The notes: generated by a model not told the origin, from the letters alone. 10,796 bases of DNA from an uncultured Alphaproteobacteria bacterium (GCA_947589625.1 CANQCM010000024.1:1-10796), one strand, 5' to 3'; shown: positions 1 to 7,689, numbered from the stretch's first letter. Numbers and translations are program-made.

Positions 1-21
1 CACTAACCACTAATCACTAAT
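1..21. repeat. Heptanucleotide tandem array (left edge)
   Basis: Three head-to-tail heptamers, CACTAAC once then CACTAAT twice, fill the first 21 bases (RTTAGTG on the minus strand). The array starts at the window edge and may continue outside. It lies three bases beyond the CCA end of tRNA-Lys. The same heptamer family recurs in opposite orientation downstream of dksA at 10637-10670. Function unknown. Confidence 0.7.
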
Positions 22-24
22 TAC

Positions 25-100
25 TGGTGGACGCGCAGGGACTCGAACCCTGGACCCACTGATTAAGAGTCAGTTGCTCTACCAACTGAGCTACGCATCC
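25..100 (-). tRNA. tRNA-Lys (anticodon CTT)
   Basis: Read on the minus strand, this 76-base segment folds as a full cloverleaf. The acceptor stem pairs GGATGCG with CGCGTCC (one T-G wobble). The D-arm has AGCTCAGTTGGTAGAGC. The anticodon arm is ACTGA, loop CTCTTAA, TCAGT, giving anticodon CTT, which reads AAG lysine codons. The T-arm is CAGGG, TTCGAGT, CCCTG. Discriminator A and the CCA tail are encoded in the DNA (25-28). It follows nlpD by 60 bases and has its own promoter-like sequence. The loop and overall sequence match bacterial tRNA-Lys. Confidence 0.97.
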
Positions 101-121
101 AGAACCATCAATTACCCGCCG

Positions 122-149
122 ATTATATTACTTTTTGCCGTATTTGCAA
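122..149 (-). promoter_or_regulatory. Probable promoter of tRNA-Lys
   Basis: On the minus strand a -35-like TTGCAA (144-149) is followed after 16 bases by a perfect TATAAT (122-127), about 21 bases upstream of the mature tRNA 5' end. The bases right after the -10 are GC-rich (CGGCGGG), a discriminator type that in well-studied bacteria goes with stringent (ppGpp/DksA) control of stable RNA promoters. The promoter is seen in sequence; the regulation is inferred. Confidence 0.6.
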
Positions 150-160
150 GGGTTTTATTA

Positions 161-1645
161 TCACTGTTTCAGATATGCCGACGGGTTGTATGCCTTGGTA
201 CCCTTGCGAATTTCAAAGTGTAATTGTGGTTGGTCAACCTTGCCTGTGCTGCCAACTGTGCCGATTTTTTGCCCAACATTTACGCGCGCGCCGCGTCGTA
301 CAGACATTGAATCCATGTGCGCATAAACCGTCATCCACCCACCAGAATGTTGAATAATTACCAGATTGCCCATGCCTTTGACTTCATTTCCTGCATACGC
401 AACGACGCCGTTTTCTGCGGCTTTGACCGCGGTGCCACGCGATGCGCTGATGTTTATACCATCATTAAACAATCCGCCAGATTTTGCGCCATATTTTGAT
501 AATATCTTGCCACGCACAGGCCACGAAAATTTAGACGATGACCGCGCAGAAATCGTTGGTAATTTTTTAGACGGGTCAGACGAAATTTTCGGTGCACTGG
601 CACTTTTAGTTGTAGTTTTTGTTGTGGGTTTAGTTTCCGTTTTTGCCGCTGTTTTGGTTGTTGGTTTGTTTGTGCTTTTAGTGGCTGGGTTTGTTGCACC
701 CTTGCCTGCACCACTTGACACATGGGTTGCATTTGCCGCAGGCTTTGTGGTTGATGATGTTGTTTTCGCAACCGATGTTGCCGCCGCACGCACAGGCGCA
801 TTTTCTAAATCAGGCACTTTGATTTTTTGCCCAACAGACAATGTAAATGGCGCAGTTAAATTATTCATAACCGCCAAATCATTTACAGGCGTTGAATATT
901 TTCGCGATAGCGAATACAGTGTGTCACCTGGGGCAACCGATATTTCTTTGACCTTGACACGCGTAGTTGTTTGCGTATGTGGCGCAACAGATGCCGTGCC
1001 AGATGCTGTGGCGGTAACGGTCTTACGCGCAGGCACATTAATCGGTTCAGAAACAACAACATCTTTGCGGGTCGGGACATTTAATTTCTGACCTATTTTT
1101 AATGTATACGGCGTGGACAAATTATTCGCCGATGCTAATTCTTCGACCGTCAGATTATGCGCACGCGCCAGCGCATATAATGTATCGCCCCGTGCAACAG
1201 TAATAACATTATTTTCAATTTGCGTGGTTGTTGTCCCATACATTGGCACAGATAAATAATCATCGTCTATTGATGCCGATGTAATGATTTCATATTCCGC
1301 GTCTTCTACAACAATTTCACCACCAGAATCCACCCCGTCTGATACAGGCGCAGCCACCACAGATTCACTTTGTTGTGGTGGGATAATATAATCATCAACA
1401 CTGGCATATAAAACATAATCATCTGTATCGCCACCATATAATTCAGGCGATGCGTACACACCATAGTCTGTTGCCGCAGAATTGTAAATTTCTGGTTGCG
1501 TGTCTGGGTCTGCCAACAATGCAGGATAACGCGTAGATATAAAATCGCCCACAGAATCTGGCAATGACATAATTTTGGGCTGTAAATCACACCCAATCAA
1601 TGCGACAAGAGAGATGCCAACAAAAATCGTACTGAATTTTTTCAC
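161..1645 (-). CDS. nlpD: NlpD-like LysM/M23 lipoprotein, probable amidase activator
   Basis: A 494-residue periplasmic lipoprotein. A signal peptide ends in a lipobox (LIGC, Cys19). Residues about 55-90 are Asp/Tyr-rich with a repeated DYxxYASxxxY pattern. Two LysM peptidoglycan-binding domains follow (about 147-191 and 233-278), then a Thr/Lys/Ala-rich linker (about 290-365) and a C-terminal M23 (LytM) domain (about 373-492). The M23 metal motif is degenerate: the HxxxD site reads N394-D-G-I-N398, and HxH reads Q474-L-H476. This resembles E. coli NlpD, a non-enzymatic activator of the septal amidase AmiC, so I infer activation rather than hydrolysis. The start is GTG, followed by KKF and a hydrophobic core; no clear ribosome site precedes it. 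It sits 41 bases after tatC, an arrangement that fits because amidases are often Tat substrates. Asp20 at +2 is odd for an outer-membrane lipoprotein. Confidence 0.9.
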   Translation of the reverse strand: MKKFSTIFVGISLVALIGCDLQPKIMSLPDSVGDFISTRYPALLADPDTQPEIYNSAATDYGVYASPELYGGDTDDYVLYASVDDYIIPPQQSESVVAAPVSDGVDSGGEIVVEDAEYEIITSASIDDDYLSVPMYGTTTTQIENNVITVARGDTLYALARAHNLTVEELASANNLSTPYTLKIGQKLNVPTRKDVVVSEPINVPARKTVTATASGTASVAPHTQTTTRVKVKEISVAPGDTLYSLSRKYSTPVNDLAVMNNLTAPFTLSVGQKIKVPDLENAPVRAAATSVAKTTSSTTKPAANATHVSSGAGKGATNPATKSTNKPTTKTAAKTETKPTTKTTTKSASAPKISSDPSKKLPTISARSSSKFSWPVRGKILSKYGAKSGGLFNDGINISASRGTAVKAAENGVVAYAGNEVKGMGNLVIIQHSGGWMTVYAHMDSMSVRRGARVNVGQKIGTVGSTGKVDQPQLHFEIRKGTKAYNPSAYLKQ

Positions 1646-1651
1646 ACGACA

Positions 1652-1657
1652 ATTATA
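1652..1657 (-). promoter_or_regulatory. Possible -10 element for nlpD
   Basis: A perfect minus-strand TATAAT lies six bases before the nlpD GTG start, in the 41-base AT-rich gap after tatC. A second TATAAT is at 1669-1674. No good -35 is visible at 16-18 bases for either. If the first is used, transcription would begin at or very near the GTG, giving a leaderless mRNA, which would fit the lack of a ribosome-binding site. Confidence 0.3.
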
Positions 1658-1686
1658 TCATAAAATCAATTATAAATATATGTAAA

Positions 1687-2394
1687 TCAATCGCGACGCA
1701 TAAACAAGACACTGATTTCAAACAGCAACCACATCGGTACCGCTAATAAAATCTGCGAAATAACATCAGGTGGCGTTAAAACCGCAGCCATAATTACAAT
1801 TATAATAATTGCATATCGCCGTGCGCGCGTCATAACCGACCGTGGCAACAGACCCAACCTGTTTAACATAACTAAAACCAACGGCAACTGAAACGCGACG
1901 CCAAAGATTTTCAGCATACCAATTGCAAACGATAAATAGTCGCGCGCCGATGGTAATATTATCGCAGGTACTGGCGCGGTGTTATTTAATTCCATAAAGA
2001 ACCGAAATACAAATGGAAATAAAACAAAAAAAGCAAATGCCGCGCCCAGCACAAATAAAACAGGCGACAATATCACAATTGGGAAAATAAATTTTTTTTC
2101 GTTCTTTTTAAGTGCGGGGGCAACATACGCCCAAATGTGCCACAACGCCACAGGCATTAAAATCATCAGCCCAAATGTTATCGCCAAAGAAAAACGAATC
2201 ATTAAACCATCAGATATGCCTGTATAAATCAATGCGCCGTCTTGCCAGACAGATAACAATGGCGCGGTTAAAAATTCTTGCAACCATGGCGATACATACC
2301 ACCCGACCACCAGTGCAAAAACGAATATCAACACAGTCCACAATATGCGACGGCGCAATTCTGAAAAATGTTGCATTAGTGTCATTTTTTGCAT
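1687..2394 (-). CDS. tatC: Sec-independent protein translocase TatC
   Basis: TatC is the inner-membrane receptor that recognises twin-arginine signal peptides and, with TatB and TatA, exports folded proteins. The 235-residue protein has the family hallmarks: HFSELRRR at 9-16, WAYVAPALKKNE at 88-99 (signal-peptide site; Glu99 matches E. coli Glu103, Tyr90 replaces Phe94) and LTPPDVISQ at 206-214. Six hydrophobic segments are visible, near 17-35, 65-83, 104-128, 152-172, 193-208 and 212-230. The first ATG has an AGGA eight bases upstream. A second ATG at 2385 overlaps the tatB stop as ATGA, so translation may start there and lose three residues. The gene overlaps tatB by 13 bases and is surely translationally coupled to it. 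Confidence 0.96.
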   Translation of the reverse strand: MQKMTLMQHFSELRRRILWTVLIFVFALVVGWYVSPWLQEFLTAPLLSVWQDGALIYTGISDGLMIRFSLAITFGLMILMPVALWHIWAYVAPALKKNEKKFIFPIVILSPVLFVLGAAFAFFVLFPFVFRFFMELNNTAPVPAIILPSARDYLSFAIGMLKIFGVAFQLPLVLVMLNRLGLLPRSVMTRARRYAIIIIVIMAAVLTPPDVISQILLAVPMWLLFEISVLFMRRD

Positions 2395-2687
2395 TTCTTG
2401 CGTCCTGATGTTTTTTTCTGGGTACTGCGTTTAATTTTTTTAATTGGTGTTGCGAAATCTGCCAGAACATCTTGGGTTGTTGCATGAATAATTTCATCAA
2501 TCGGTTTTTCTAGTTCAACCTGAGATTTAATTTGTTCTGTGGCATCTGTAATTTTCCAAATAATGCCCCGCACAAATTTCACCGCGCGCGCCAAAAAACG
2601 CGCAACATCGGGCCACATACGCGCAGGCAATATTACAACTGCAACCAATAAAATTACAAAAAGTTCTGCCCAACTGATTCCGAACAT
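2382..2687 (-). CDS. tatB: Sec-independent translocase subunit TatB
   Basis: A 101-residue single-span protein with TatA/B family architecture: a very short periplasmic N-terminus (MFGISWAELF), a membrane helix at about 6-20, a turn at Pro21, an amphipathic helix at about 25-45, and a charged tail ending in a Lys-rich stretch. Glu8 in the membrane segment is typical of TatB rather than TatA. The usual Gly-Pro hinge reads Leu-Pro here. In the Tat complex TatB sits next to TatC and receives the substrate. It lies two bases after lolA and overlaps tatC. No tatA is present beside it, although tatA normally precedes tatB, so TatA must lie elsewhere or this protein may serve both roles. Confidence 0.85.
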   Translation of the reverse strand: MFGISWAELFVILLVAVVILPARMWPDVARFLARAVKFVRGIIWKITDATEQIKSQVELEKPIDEIIHATTQDVLADFATPIKKIKRSTQKKTSGRKKCKK

Positions 2688-2689
2688 TT

Positions 2690-3304
2690 TTATTCGTCAT
2701 AGAACGAATCGCCACTGGTGCTGATTGTTTTATGCCGCCCTATTTGGAAATAATTCTTGTCAAAATTATTCTTGGGTTTCAGGTTTTGAAACACAACATC
2801 TGTTTTTGCGCCTGTTGCATCAACAACAGTCCATGAATTTAACTTGGTGGGCTGTTTATCAAACACAACGGTCATATTTCCCAAACCTTCTTGACCGCGC
2901 AGATTCATTTGCAATGAAAAAGTAGAACCGTTATCTGATGTTTCAACAACATTTATATCAGCATTTGTTAAATCAATATTTTTGCGAACCAGAATACCAG
3001 CAGGCGTACTGGTCAACGGGACAGTTGTAATCTGGTCTAATGATTTATCAAAGAAATATAAATCGCGCCCATCAGAAATCAGTTGTATTGGCGCATCATT
3101 ATAATCCAAACGCACGCGACCAGGACGCAACATCGCAAAAGTGCCGTGCTGTTGCCGACCATTAGCAGTCTGTGTAAAATCGCCAGACAACCCACCAATA
3201 GAATTAAGATATTTTTCCGCACGGTCAATCAGCGCCTTGTCTACAGCCGCATTTGCCAATAACGGAAAACATAACATAAATATAGATATTATTATCTTTT
3301 TCAT
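2690..3304 (-). CDS. lolA: Outer-membrane lipoprotein carrier protein LolA
   Basis: LolA is a soluble periplasmic chaperone that takes mature lipoproteins from the LolCDE transporter and passes them to the outer membrane. The 204-residue product has a signal peptide with probable cleavage after ANA (residue 19). The mature part is a LolA-like beta barrel: an early helix containing LNSIGGLSGDFTQT, then GTFAMLRPGRVRLDY, LISDGRDLYFFD and a C-terminal region with VFQNLKPK. The RPGxxRxDY and DGxxLxxxD patterns are characteristic of the family. A good ribosome site (AAGGGA, eight bases upstream) supports the ATG. It sits two bases downstream of nrnA and two upstream of tatB, so it is embedded in the operon. 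The nearby lipoprotein NlpD is a plausible client. Confidence 0.9.
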   Translation of the reverse strand: MKKIIISIFMLCFPLLANAAVDKALIDRAEKYLNSIGGLSGDFTQTANGRQQHGTFAMLRPGRVRLDYNDAPIQLISDGRDLYFFDKSLDQITTVPLTSTPAGILVRKNIDLTNADINVVETSDNGSTFSLQMNLRGQEGLGNMTVVFDKQPTKLNSWTVVDATGAKTDVVFQNLKPKNNFDKNYFQIGRHKTISTSGDSFYDE

Positions 3305-3306
3305 TT

Positions 3307-4257
3307 CTACATTCCCTTGAATAATTCAATCACGCGCGCACGCACATTTTCCAATGTGTCATTTACCACCGCACCTGCGGCACGCCCGTGTCCACCACCA
3401 CCAAACGCCGCCGCAATATGGTCAATGTCACGACCACGGCTGCGAATTGATATACCGATTTTATCTTCTGCTTGTTGCTTTAATAAAACGATATATTCAA
3501 CACCTTTGATTTGTCCCAACAAATTCAAAACCATTTCGCCGCGACCGTCCATATTCCTGTAATCACGTCGGTCAATAATTGCGACCGCCAAACGATTATG
3601 ATATAAAAATTCTGCGTTTGCTGTGGCCTTGGCCTCGGTCAACACGGCTTTGCGTGGTTTATTGTTCATTAACTCTATCAATCCGCGGAAATTTACACCG
3701 CAATCAACCAATTCGCCAGCAACCTGAAAAGGTTTCCCATTACGAACAAATTTGAAATTTCCTGTATCTGTGATAATAGATATTGTTAACAAATCCAAAA
3801 CTGCGCAATCATATTCCCAATCTAAATCGCGCATGATTTTATATAAAATCATTCCTGTGGCAGCTGCCGTATCATCGTTCAAGCACAGCGCACCAATTGG
3901 CGCATCATTTTTATGATGGTCAATTTCAATTATAAAATCAGAATTTTCCAAAAATTTTGCAGGCCCACCCAATTGATGTGCCGCACCATAATCAACCATA
4001 ATCGCAATGTCAAATTTACTGTCGGTGGGAACTTTTTCAAAATATTTTATCCATGGACGCAACGGCACATCACCCAGATATTCTGGAATATTTCCGTCAT
4101 AAACACATGTGCAACGAATACCATAATTCAAATCAATCATCTTTGCCAACGCCAGCACACTGCACAACGCATCACCGTCAGGATTTTTATGTCCCATTAT
4201 CACGACATTTTTTGCCGCCTTGATTTTTTCAACAAAGATTTTTAATTTATCGTCCAT
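3307..4257 (-). CDS. nrnA: DHH-family nano-RNase / pAp phosphatase (NrnA-like)
   Basis: A 316-residue cytoplasmic DHH/DHHA1 phosphoesterase of NrnA size. NrnA enzymes degrade 2-5-nucleotide RNA or DNA fragments to mononucleotides and often dephosphorylate 3'-phosphoadenosine-5'-phosphate. Metal-site motifs are intact: GHKNPDGDA at 22-30, Asp89 in VDYG, DHH at 113-115 and D164-T-G-N-F. The C-terminal DHHA1 substrate-binding domain carries AAAFGGGGHGRAAG (about 282-295). The ATG directly abuts the recJ stop (TAA then ATG), so the two DHH proteins are translated in tandem. A cyclic dinucleotide phosphodiesterase role is possible, but no GGDEF or membrane domain is present. Confidence 0.88.
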   Translation of the reverse strand: MDDKLKIFVEKIKAAKNVVIMGHKNPDGDALCSVLALAKMIDLNYGIRCTCVYDGNIPEYLGDVPLRPWIKYFEKVPTDSKFDIAIMVDYGAAHQLGGPAKFLENSDFIIEIDHHKNDAPIGALCLNDDTAAATGMILYKIMRDLDWEYDCAVLDLLTISIITDTGNFKFVRNGKPFQVAGELVDCGVNFRGLIELMNNKPRKAVLTEAKATANAEFLYHNRLAVAIIDRRDYRNMDGRGEMVLNLLGQIKGVEYIVLLKQQAEDKIGISIRSRGRDIDHIAAAFGGGGHGRAAGAVVNDTLENVRARVIELFKGM

Positions 4258-6018
4258 TTAGCCTATATAAATATCTTCCAGATAAAACTGTGCGCCACCG
4301 CGCCCGTTATGGTTTTCTTTTAATTTACCCAGCATTGTTATTTTAGTGCCTGTATTCGCATCGTCCAGTAAAAAATTACCCAGCGGCGTATTTGTTAAAT
4401 TAAACCCAACAAATTGCAATTGTGTCCCAGAACTGGTATTAACACACCCACGCAAGTGCGCACCACCGCCCATTGTTGACGCATATCGCAACGATGCACC
4501 ATGTAAAATCAGTGTGGGTTCAGGGTTGCTTTGTCCAAATGGTTCCAGTGCCGCCAGTTGTTTAACCAGCGATATTGTCGCACCACCAGAATCAATTTCT
4601 GCATCTGCAATAATTTCTGCGACAGGCAGATTGCCATTTAATTGTTCTTGAACATGCGATTCTAAAAATTCTGCAAATTCTTGCTCTTTATCAATCGGCA
4701 ATGAAAAACCTGCGGCGGCGGCATGACCGCCACCTTCGCTGATTATGCCCACTGATAACGCCTGATGAATTATGTGACCTAAATCAACACCAGATATAGA
4801 CCGCCCAGACCCATTTATAATGCCGTCAGACCGCGTTGCCACACATGCAGGCAGATTATATTTGTCTTTCAATCGTCCTGCAATAATCCCCATAACACCG
4901 CCATGCCAATTGTCACCACAGATGAACAAACTGGCTCGCCCTGCACTCACCGCGTTTTGCGCCATTTCATCTGCACGCAACATAATTGCATTTTGAATAT
5001 CTATTCTGTCTTGATTCATTTTATGCAGTTTTTCTGCCAATGCTTGCGCAACAAGCGGATTGTCCGTCAGCAACAAATCCAGCGCAGGCGCGGCAGAATC
5101 TAACCGCCCTGCTGCATTTAACCGCGGTCCCAGCGCAAAACCTGCGGCATAAACAGTTGATTTATTTATCCCAGAAACATTCATCAATACGCGCAATCCC
5201 AGATTTTGTCGCAAATCCATAATTTGCAAGCCACGCGTCACAAACGCACGATTTAACCCAACCAGTGGCATCGTATCGCAAATTGTTCCCAGCGCCACAA
5301 AATCAAGATAGTTCATCAGGTTTATTTGTTCAATTGCTTGGCGCATTTGTGGTGATAAATCACGCGTTTTTAATTCACGATTTAACCCAACCAATGTTAA
5401 AAACGCAACACCAACCCCAGCCATATATTCCAGCCCAGACGAATCGTCAGAACGTTTAGGATTAATAACTGCATCTGCATCAGGCAAAACAGAATCAGGC
5501 GAATGATGGTCTGTGATTACAACAGATAATCCGCGCGATTTTGCATGCGCAACCTCTGCCACGCCACTGATACCACAATCAACCGTAATCATTAATTTTG
5601 CGCCTTGCGATACAATATCATCAATTGCCGCGGTGTTTAATCCATAACCTTCGCCTTCACGCGTAGGCAAATGCCATATCACATCAACCCCCAGCGCAGT
5701 TAAATATTTTATGAAAATCGCAGTTGATGTAATTCCGTCAACATCATAGTCGCCATAAATCGCAATTTTATCGCCACGCAATATGGCATCTGCGATAATT
5801 TTTGACGCCTTGTCCATGTCTTGCATAACAGACGGGTCTGGCATATATTCACGAATCAATGGATTTAAGAATTTGCGTACATTATCATCGCCCACAACAC
5901 CGCGGTTTGCCAATATTCTGTTTATTAAATTTTCTGTTCCAACAAAATTTTCTTCGTTCTGATATGTCGGAATACTCCATACCTTGCCCAGTATGGACTT
6001 ATCTACTACCTTTCTCAC
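4258..6018 (-). CDS. recJ: Single-stranded-DNA-specific exonuclease RecJ
   Basis: RecJ is a 5'-3' exonuclease on single-stranded DNA, acting in recombination at gaps, mismatch repair and base-excision repair. The 586-residue product has normal family length. Motifs in order: GDYDVDG (89-95), HLPTREGEGYGL (116-127), DCG (147-149), DHH (170-172), ALGTICDTMPL (242-252), GPRLNAAGRLDSA (297-309), WHGGVMGIIAGRLKDKY (371-387) and the DHHA1 motif GGGHAAAAG (429-437), then a C-terminal OB-like region. All catalytic Asp/His motifs look intact. The start is GTG with AGAG just upstream. It lies 43 bases after ftsI, with a TATAAT in the gap, and abuts nrnA. Confidence 0.96.
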   Translation of the reverse strand: MRKVVDKSILGKVWSIPTYQNEENFVGTENLINRILANRGVVGDDNVRKFLNPLIREYMPDPSVMQDMDKASKIIADAILRGDKIAIYGDYDVDGITSTAIFIKYLTALGVDVIWHLPTREGEGYGLNTAAIDDIVSQGAKLMITVDCGISGVAEVAHAKSRGLSVVITDHHSPDSVLPDADAVINPKRSDDSSGLEYMAGVGVAFLTLVGLNRELKTRDLSPQMRQAIEQINLMNYLDFVALGTICDTMPLVGLNRAFVTRGLQIMDLRQNLGLRVLMNVSGINKSTVYAAGFALGPRLNAAGRLDSAAPALDLLLTDNPLVAQALAEKLHKMNQDRIDIQNAIMLRADEMAQNAVSAGRASLFICGDNWHGGVMGIIAGRLKDKYNLPACVATRSDGIINGSGRSISGVDLGHIIHQALSVGIISEGGGHAAAAGFSLPIDKEQEFAEFLESHVQEQLNGNLPVAEIIADAEIDSGGATISLVKQLAALEPFGQSNPEPTLILHGASLRYASTMGGGAHLRGCVNTSSGTQLQFVGFNLTNTPLGNFLLDDANTGTKITMLGKLKENHNGRGGAQFYLEDIYIG

Positions 6019-6047
6019 GCTATACTCTTTTTTTTATTATCAGAACT

Positions 6048-6076
6048 ATTATAAAATAAAATTATTCAAACAGCAA
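6048..6076 (-). promoter_or_regulatory. Possible promoter for recJ and following genes
   Basis: On the minus strand TTGCTG (6071-6076, inside the end of ftsI) is followed after 17 bases by a perfect TATAAT (6048-6053), 29 bases before the recJ GTG. Spacing is ideal, but the -35 matches consensus at only three positions and the region is very AT-rich. Confidence 0.35.
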
Positions 6077-7687
6077 CGGCAATATTGCATCTAGAATTTT
6101 TCCAGTTGTTGGCACTGCATTCCATGCCGCAGTGCGCCAACCAAAAGATTCTTTTGTTCCTTGTGGTTCGTCCAAGATAACCAAAATTGTATATTGTGGC
6201 GCATTCGCTGGAAATATTCCCGCAAAAGCCGTCAGATTTCTGGACGTATCAACTTTACCATTTATGCGCTTTTCCGCAGTTGCTGTCTTGCCACCAATTT
6301 GAATACCTGCAACACGCGCCTGCTTGCCACTGGTTTCTTCGGCGATACGCACCATAATTGCACGTAATTTCGCAGAAATTTCTTCTGATATAACACGCGT
6401 ACCACGAACCACGCCCACACTGCGTTTGCGCAAAGTTGGGTAAATATAGATTCCGCCATTTGTCATCGCATTAACCCCCAGCAATAAATGCATAGGTGTA
6501 ACCGATATACCGTGTCCAAAAGAAATTGTCGCGCGTTCAACCTGATTCCAATTTTTTGGCACCAGTGTCCGTTCTGTGCGTCCAAATTCTAAATCAAGTG
6601 GTGTGTCCATATGGATACGATGAAAAAATTCTTGCTGGGCGCCATCTGGTAAATCCAGCGCGATTTGCGCACTGCCCACATTACACGAATGCAACATAAT
6701 TTCATCAACCGTCAATTTTGGACGCGGCGGTTTGAAAGAACGAATATCATGAATCGTTGTTGCGACACGCCCGAATTTATCAAGAATATCATACGGTTTG
6801 GCGACATAGTATTCTTTGTCAATGCCGTTTTCAAACGCCAACGCTGTATTAAATATCTTGAATATAGATCCCATTTCATACAATCCACGCATAGGCTTGA
6901 ATGTGCGGTGTTCTGCTGGGTCTGCTGATAAATTTTCAGGATCAAAATCCGGCAACGACACCATCGCCACCATTTCGCCCGTGCGCGAATTCATCAGCAA
7001 ACCCATCGCGCCACGCGCACGATATTTTTGCATTGCCGCAGATAATTGGTCATGAAATATAGATTGAATGCGTGCATCAAGTGACAAATATAACGGGTCT
7101 TGATTTTCGCGTAAATAATCATCATAGATTCGTTCTGCGCCTTCCAGTGCGCGACCATCACTGCCCACGAAACCAACAACATGTGAAAACAGTCTGCGTT
7201 TTGGATATTTACGTGTTTGAATTGGTTCTACATCAATACCTGAAACGCGCGATTTAGTAATTAAATTGCGTTGCGCGTCGCTGGCGTATTTTTTCAAATA
7301 AATAAATTTACGGTCTGAATTAATCAGTTTTAATGCATCGCTGACCGAATACTCATACGGCAATACTTGATGAATCAAGTTCGCCGCTTTATCACGATCT
7401 TTGATTTGACCTGGACGCAGTGCGATATGTCCCGACATAATATTTTTTGCCAAAATATCGCCATTTCTATCAACAATATCGGCGCGTTGCACCGCCCAAT
7501 TTCCATTTGTCATTGCCAGCCGCGAACGGTCTGTCCCCTCAAATCCCAAATATAAAGTCCGAATTGCAAAAACAGCAAATGCCAAACAAAACAAAGTATA
7601 AATGAATCGCAACCGACGATGCGCCACAACATCGCCACCGCCTCCTTGAAATCCATGCTTAAAAATATCTTTGCCTGTTTCAAACAT
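6062..7687 (-). CDS. ftsI: Septal peptidoglycan transpeptidase FtsI (PBP3)
   Basis: FtsI is the class B penicillin-binding protein that cross-links septal peptidoglycan with FtsW, FtsL, FtsB and FtsQ. The 541-residue product has a short cytoplasmic tail with HRRLRF, one membrane helix (about 26-47), a periplasmic dimerisation domain (with AVQRADIVDRNGDILA at 65-80 and the GRALEGAERIYDDYL region near 178-192), and a transpeptidase domain. Active-site motifs are S274-I-F-K277 and S334-C-N336. The third motif is GGK467-T-A469-TAEK, where the usual KTG has Ala for Gly. It lies two bases downstream of ftsL, the classic order, but rsmH and mur genes do not surround it. PBP2 (MrdA) is less likely given the FtsL-like partner. 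Confidence 0.94.
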   Translation of the reverse strand: MFETGKDIFKHGFQGGGGDVVAHRRLRFIYTLFCLAFAVFAIRTLYLGFEGTDRSRLAMTNGNWAVQRADIVDRNGDILAKNIMSGHIALRPGQIKDRDKAANLIHQVLPYEYSVSDALKLINSDRKFIYLKKYASDAQRNLITKSRVSGIDVEPIQTRKYPKRRLFSHVVGFVGSDGRALEGAERIYDDYLRENQDPLYLSLDARIQSIFHDQLSAAMQKYRARGAMGLLMNSRTGEMVAMVSLPDFDPENLSADPAEHRTFKPMRGLYEMGSIFKIFNTALAFENGIDKEYYVAKPYDILDKFGRVATTIHDIRSFKPPRPKLTVDEIMLHSCNVGSAQIALDLPDGAQQEFFHRIHMDTPLDLEFGRTERTLVPKNWNQVERATISFGHGISVTPMHLLLGVNAMTNGGIYIYPTLRKRSVGVVRGTRVISEEISAKLRAIMVRIAEETSGKQARVAGIQIGGKTATAEKRINGKVDTSRNLTAFAGIFPANAPQYTILVILDEPQGTKESFGWRTAAWNAVPTTGKILDAILPLLFE

Positions 7688-7689
7688 AT

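Noticed and set aside
25..100. tRNA-Lys as an attachment site of an integrated element
   Set aside because: No integrase, no direct repeat of the tRNA 3' end in the window, and only housekeeping genes beside it.
366..1091. A 241-residue open frame on the plus strand antisense to nlpD
   Set aside because: It lies wholly within nlpD, its Val/Ala/Phe-rich product mirrors the Thr/Lys/Ala linker on the other strand, and no ribosome site or recognisable domain is present.
7600..7687. Twin-arginine signal in FtsI (HRRLRF)
   Set aside because: Paired arginines before the membrane helix are normal for the cytoplasmic side of FtsI; the SRRxFLK context and a cleavage site are missing.
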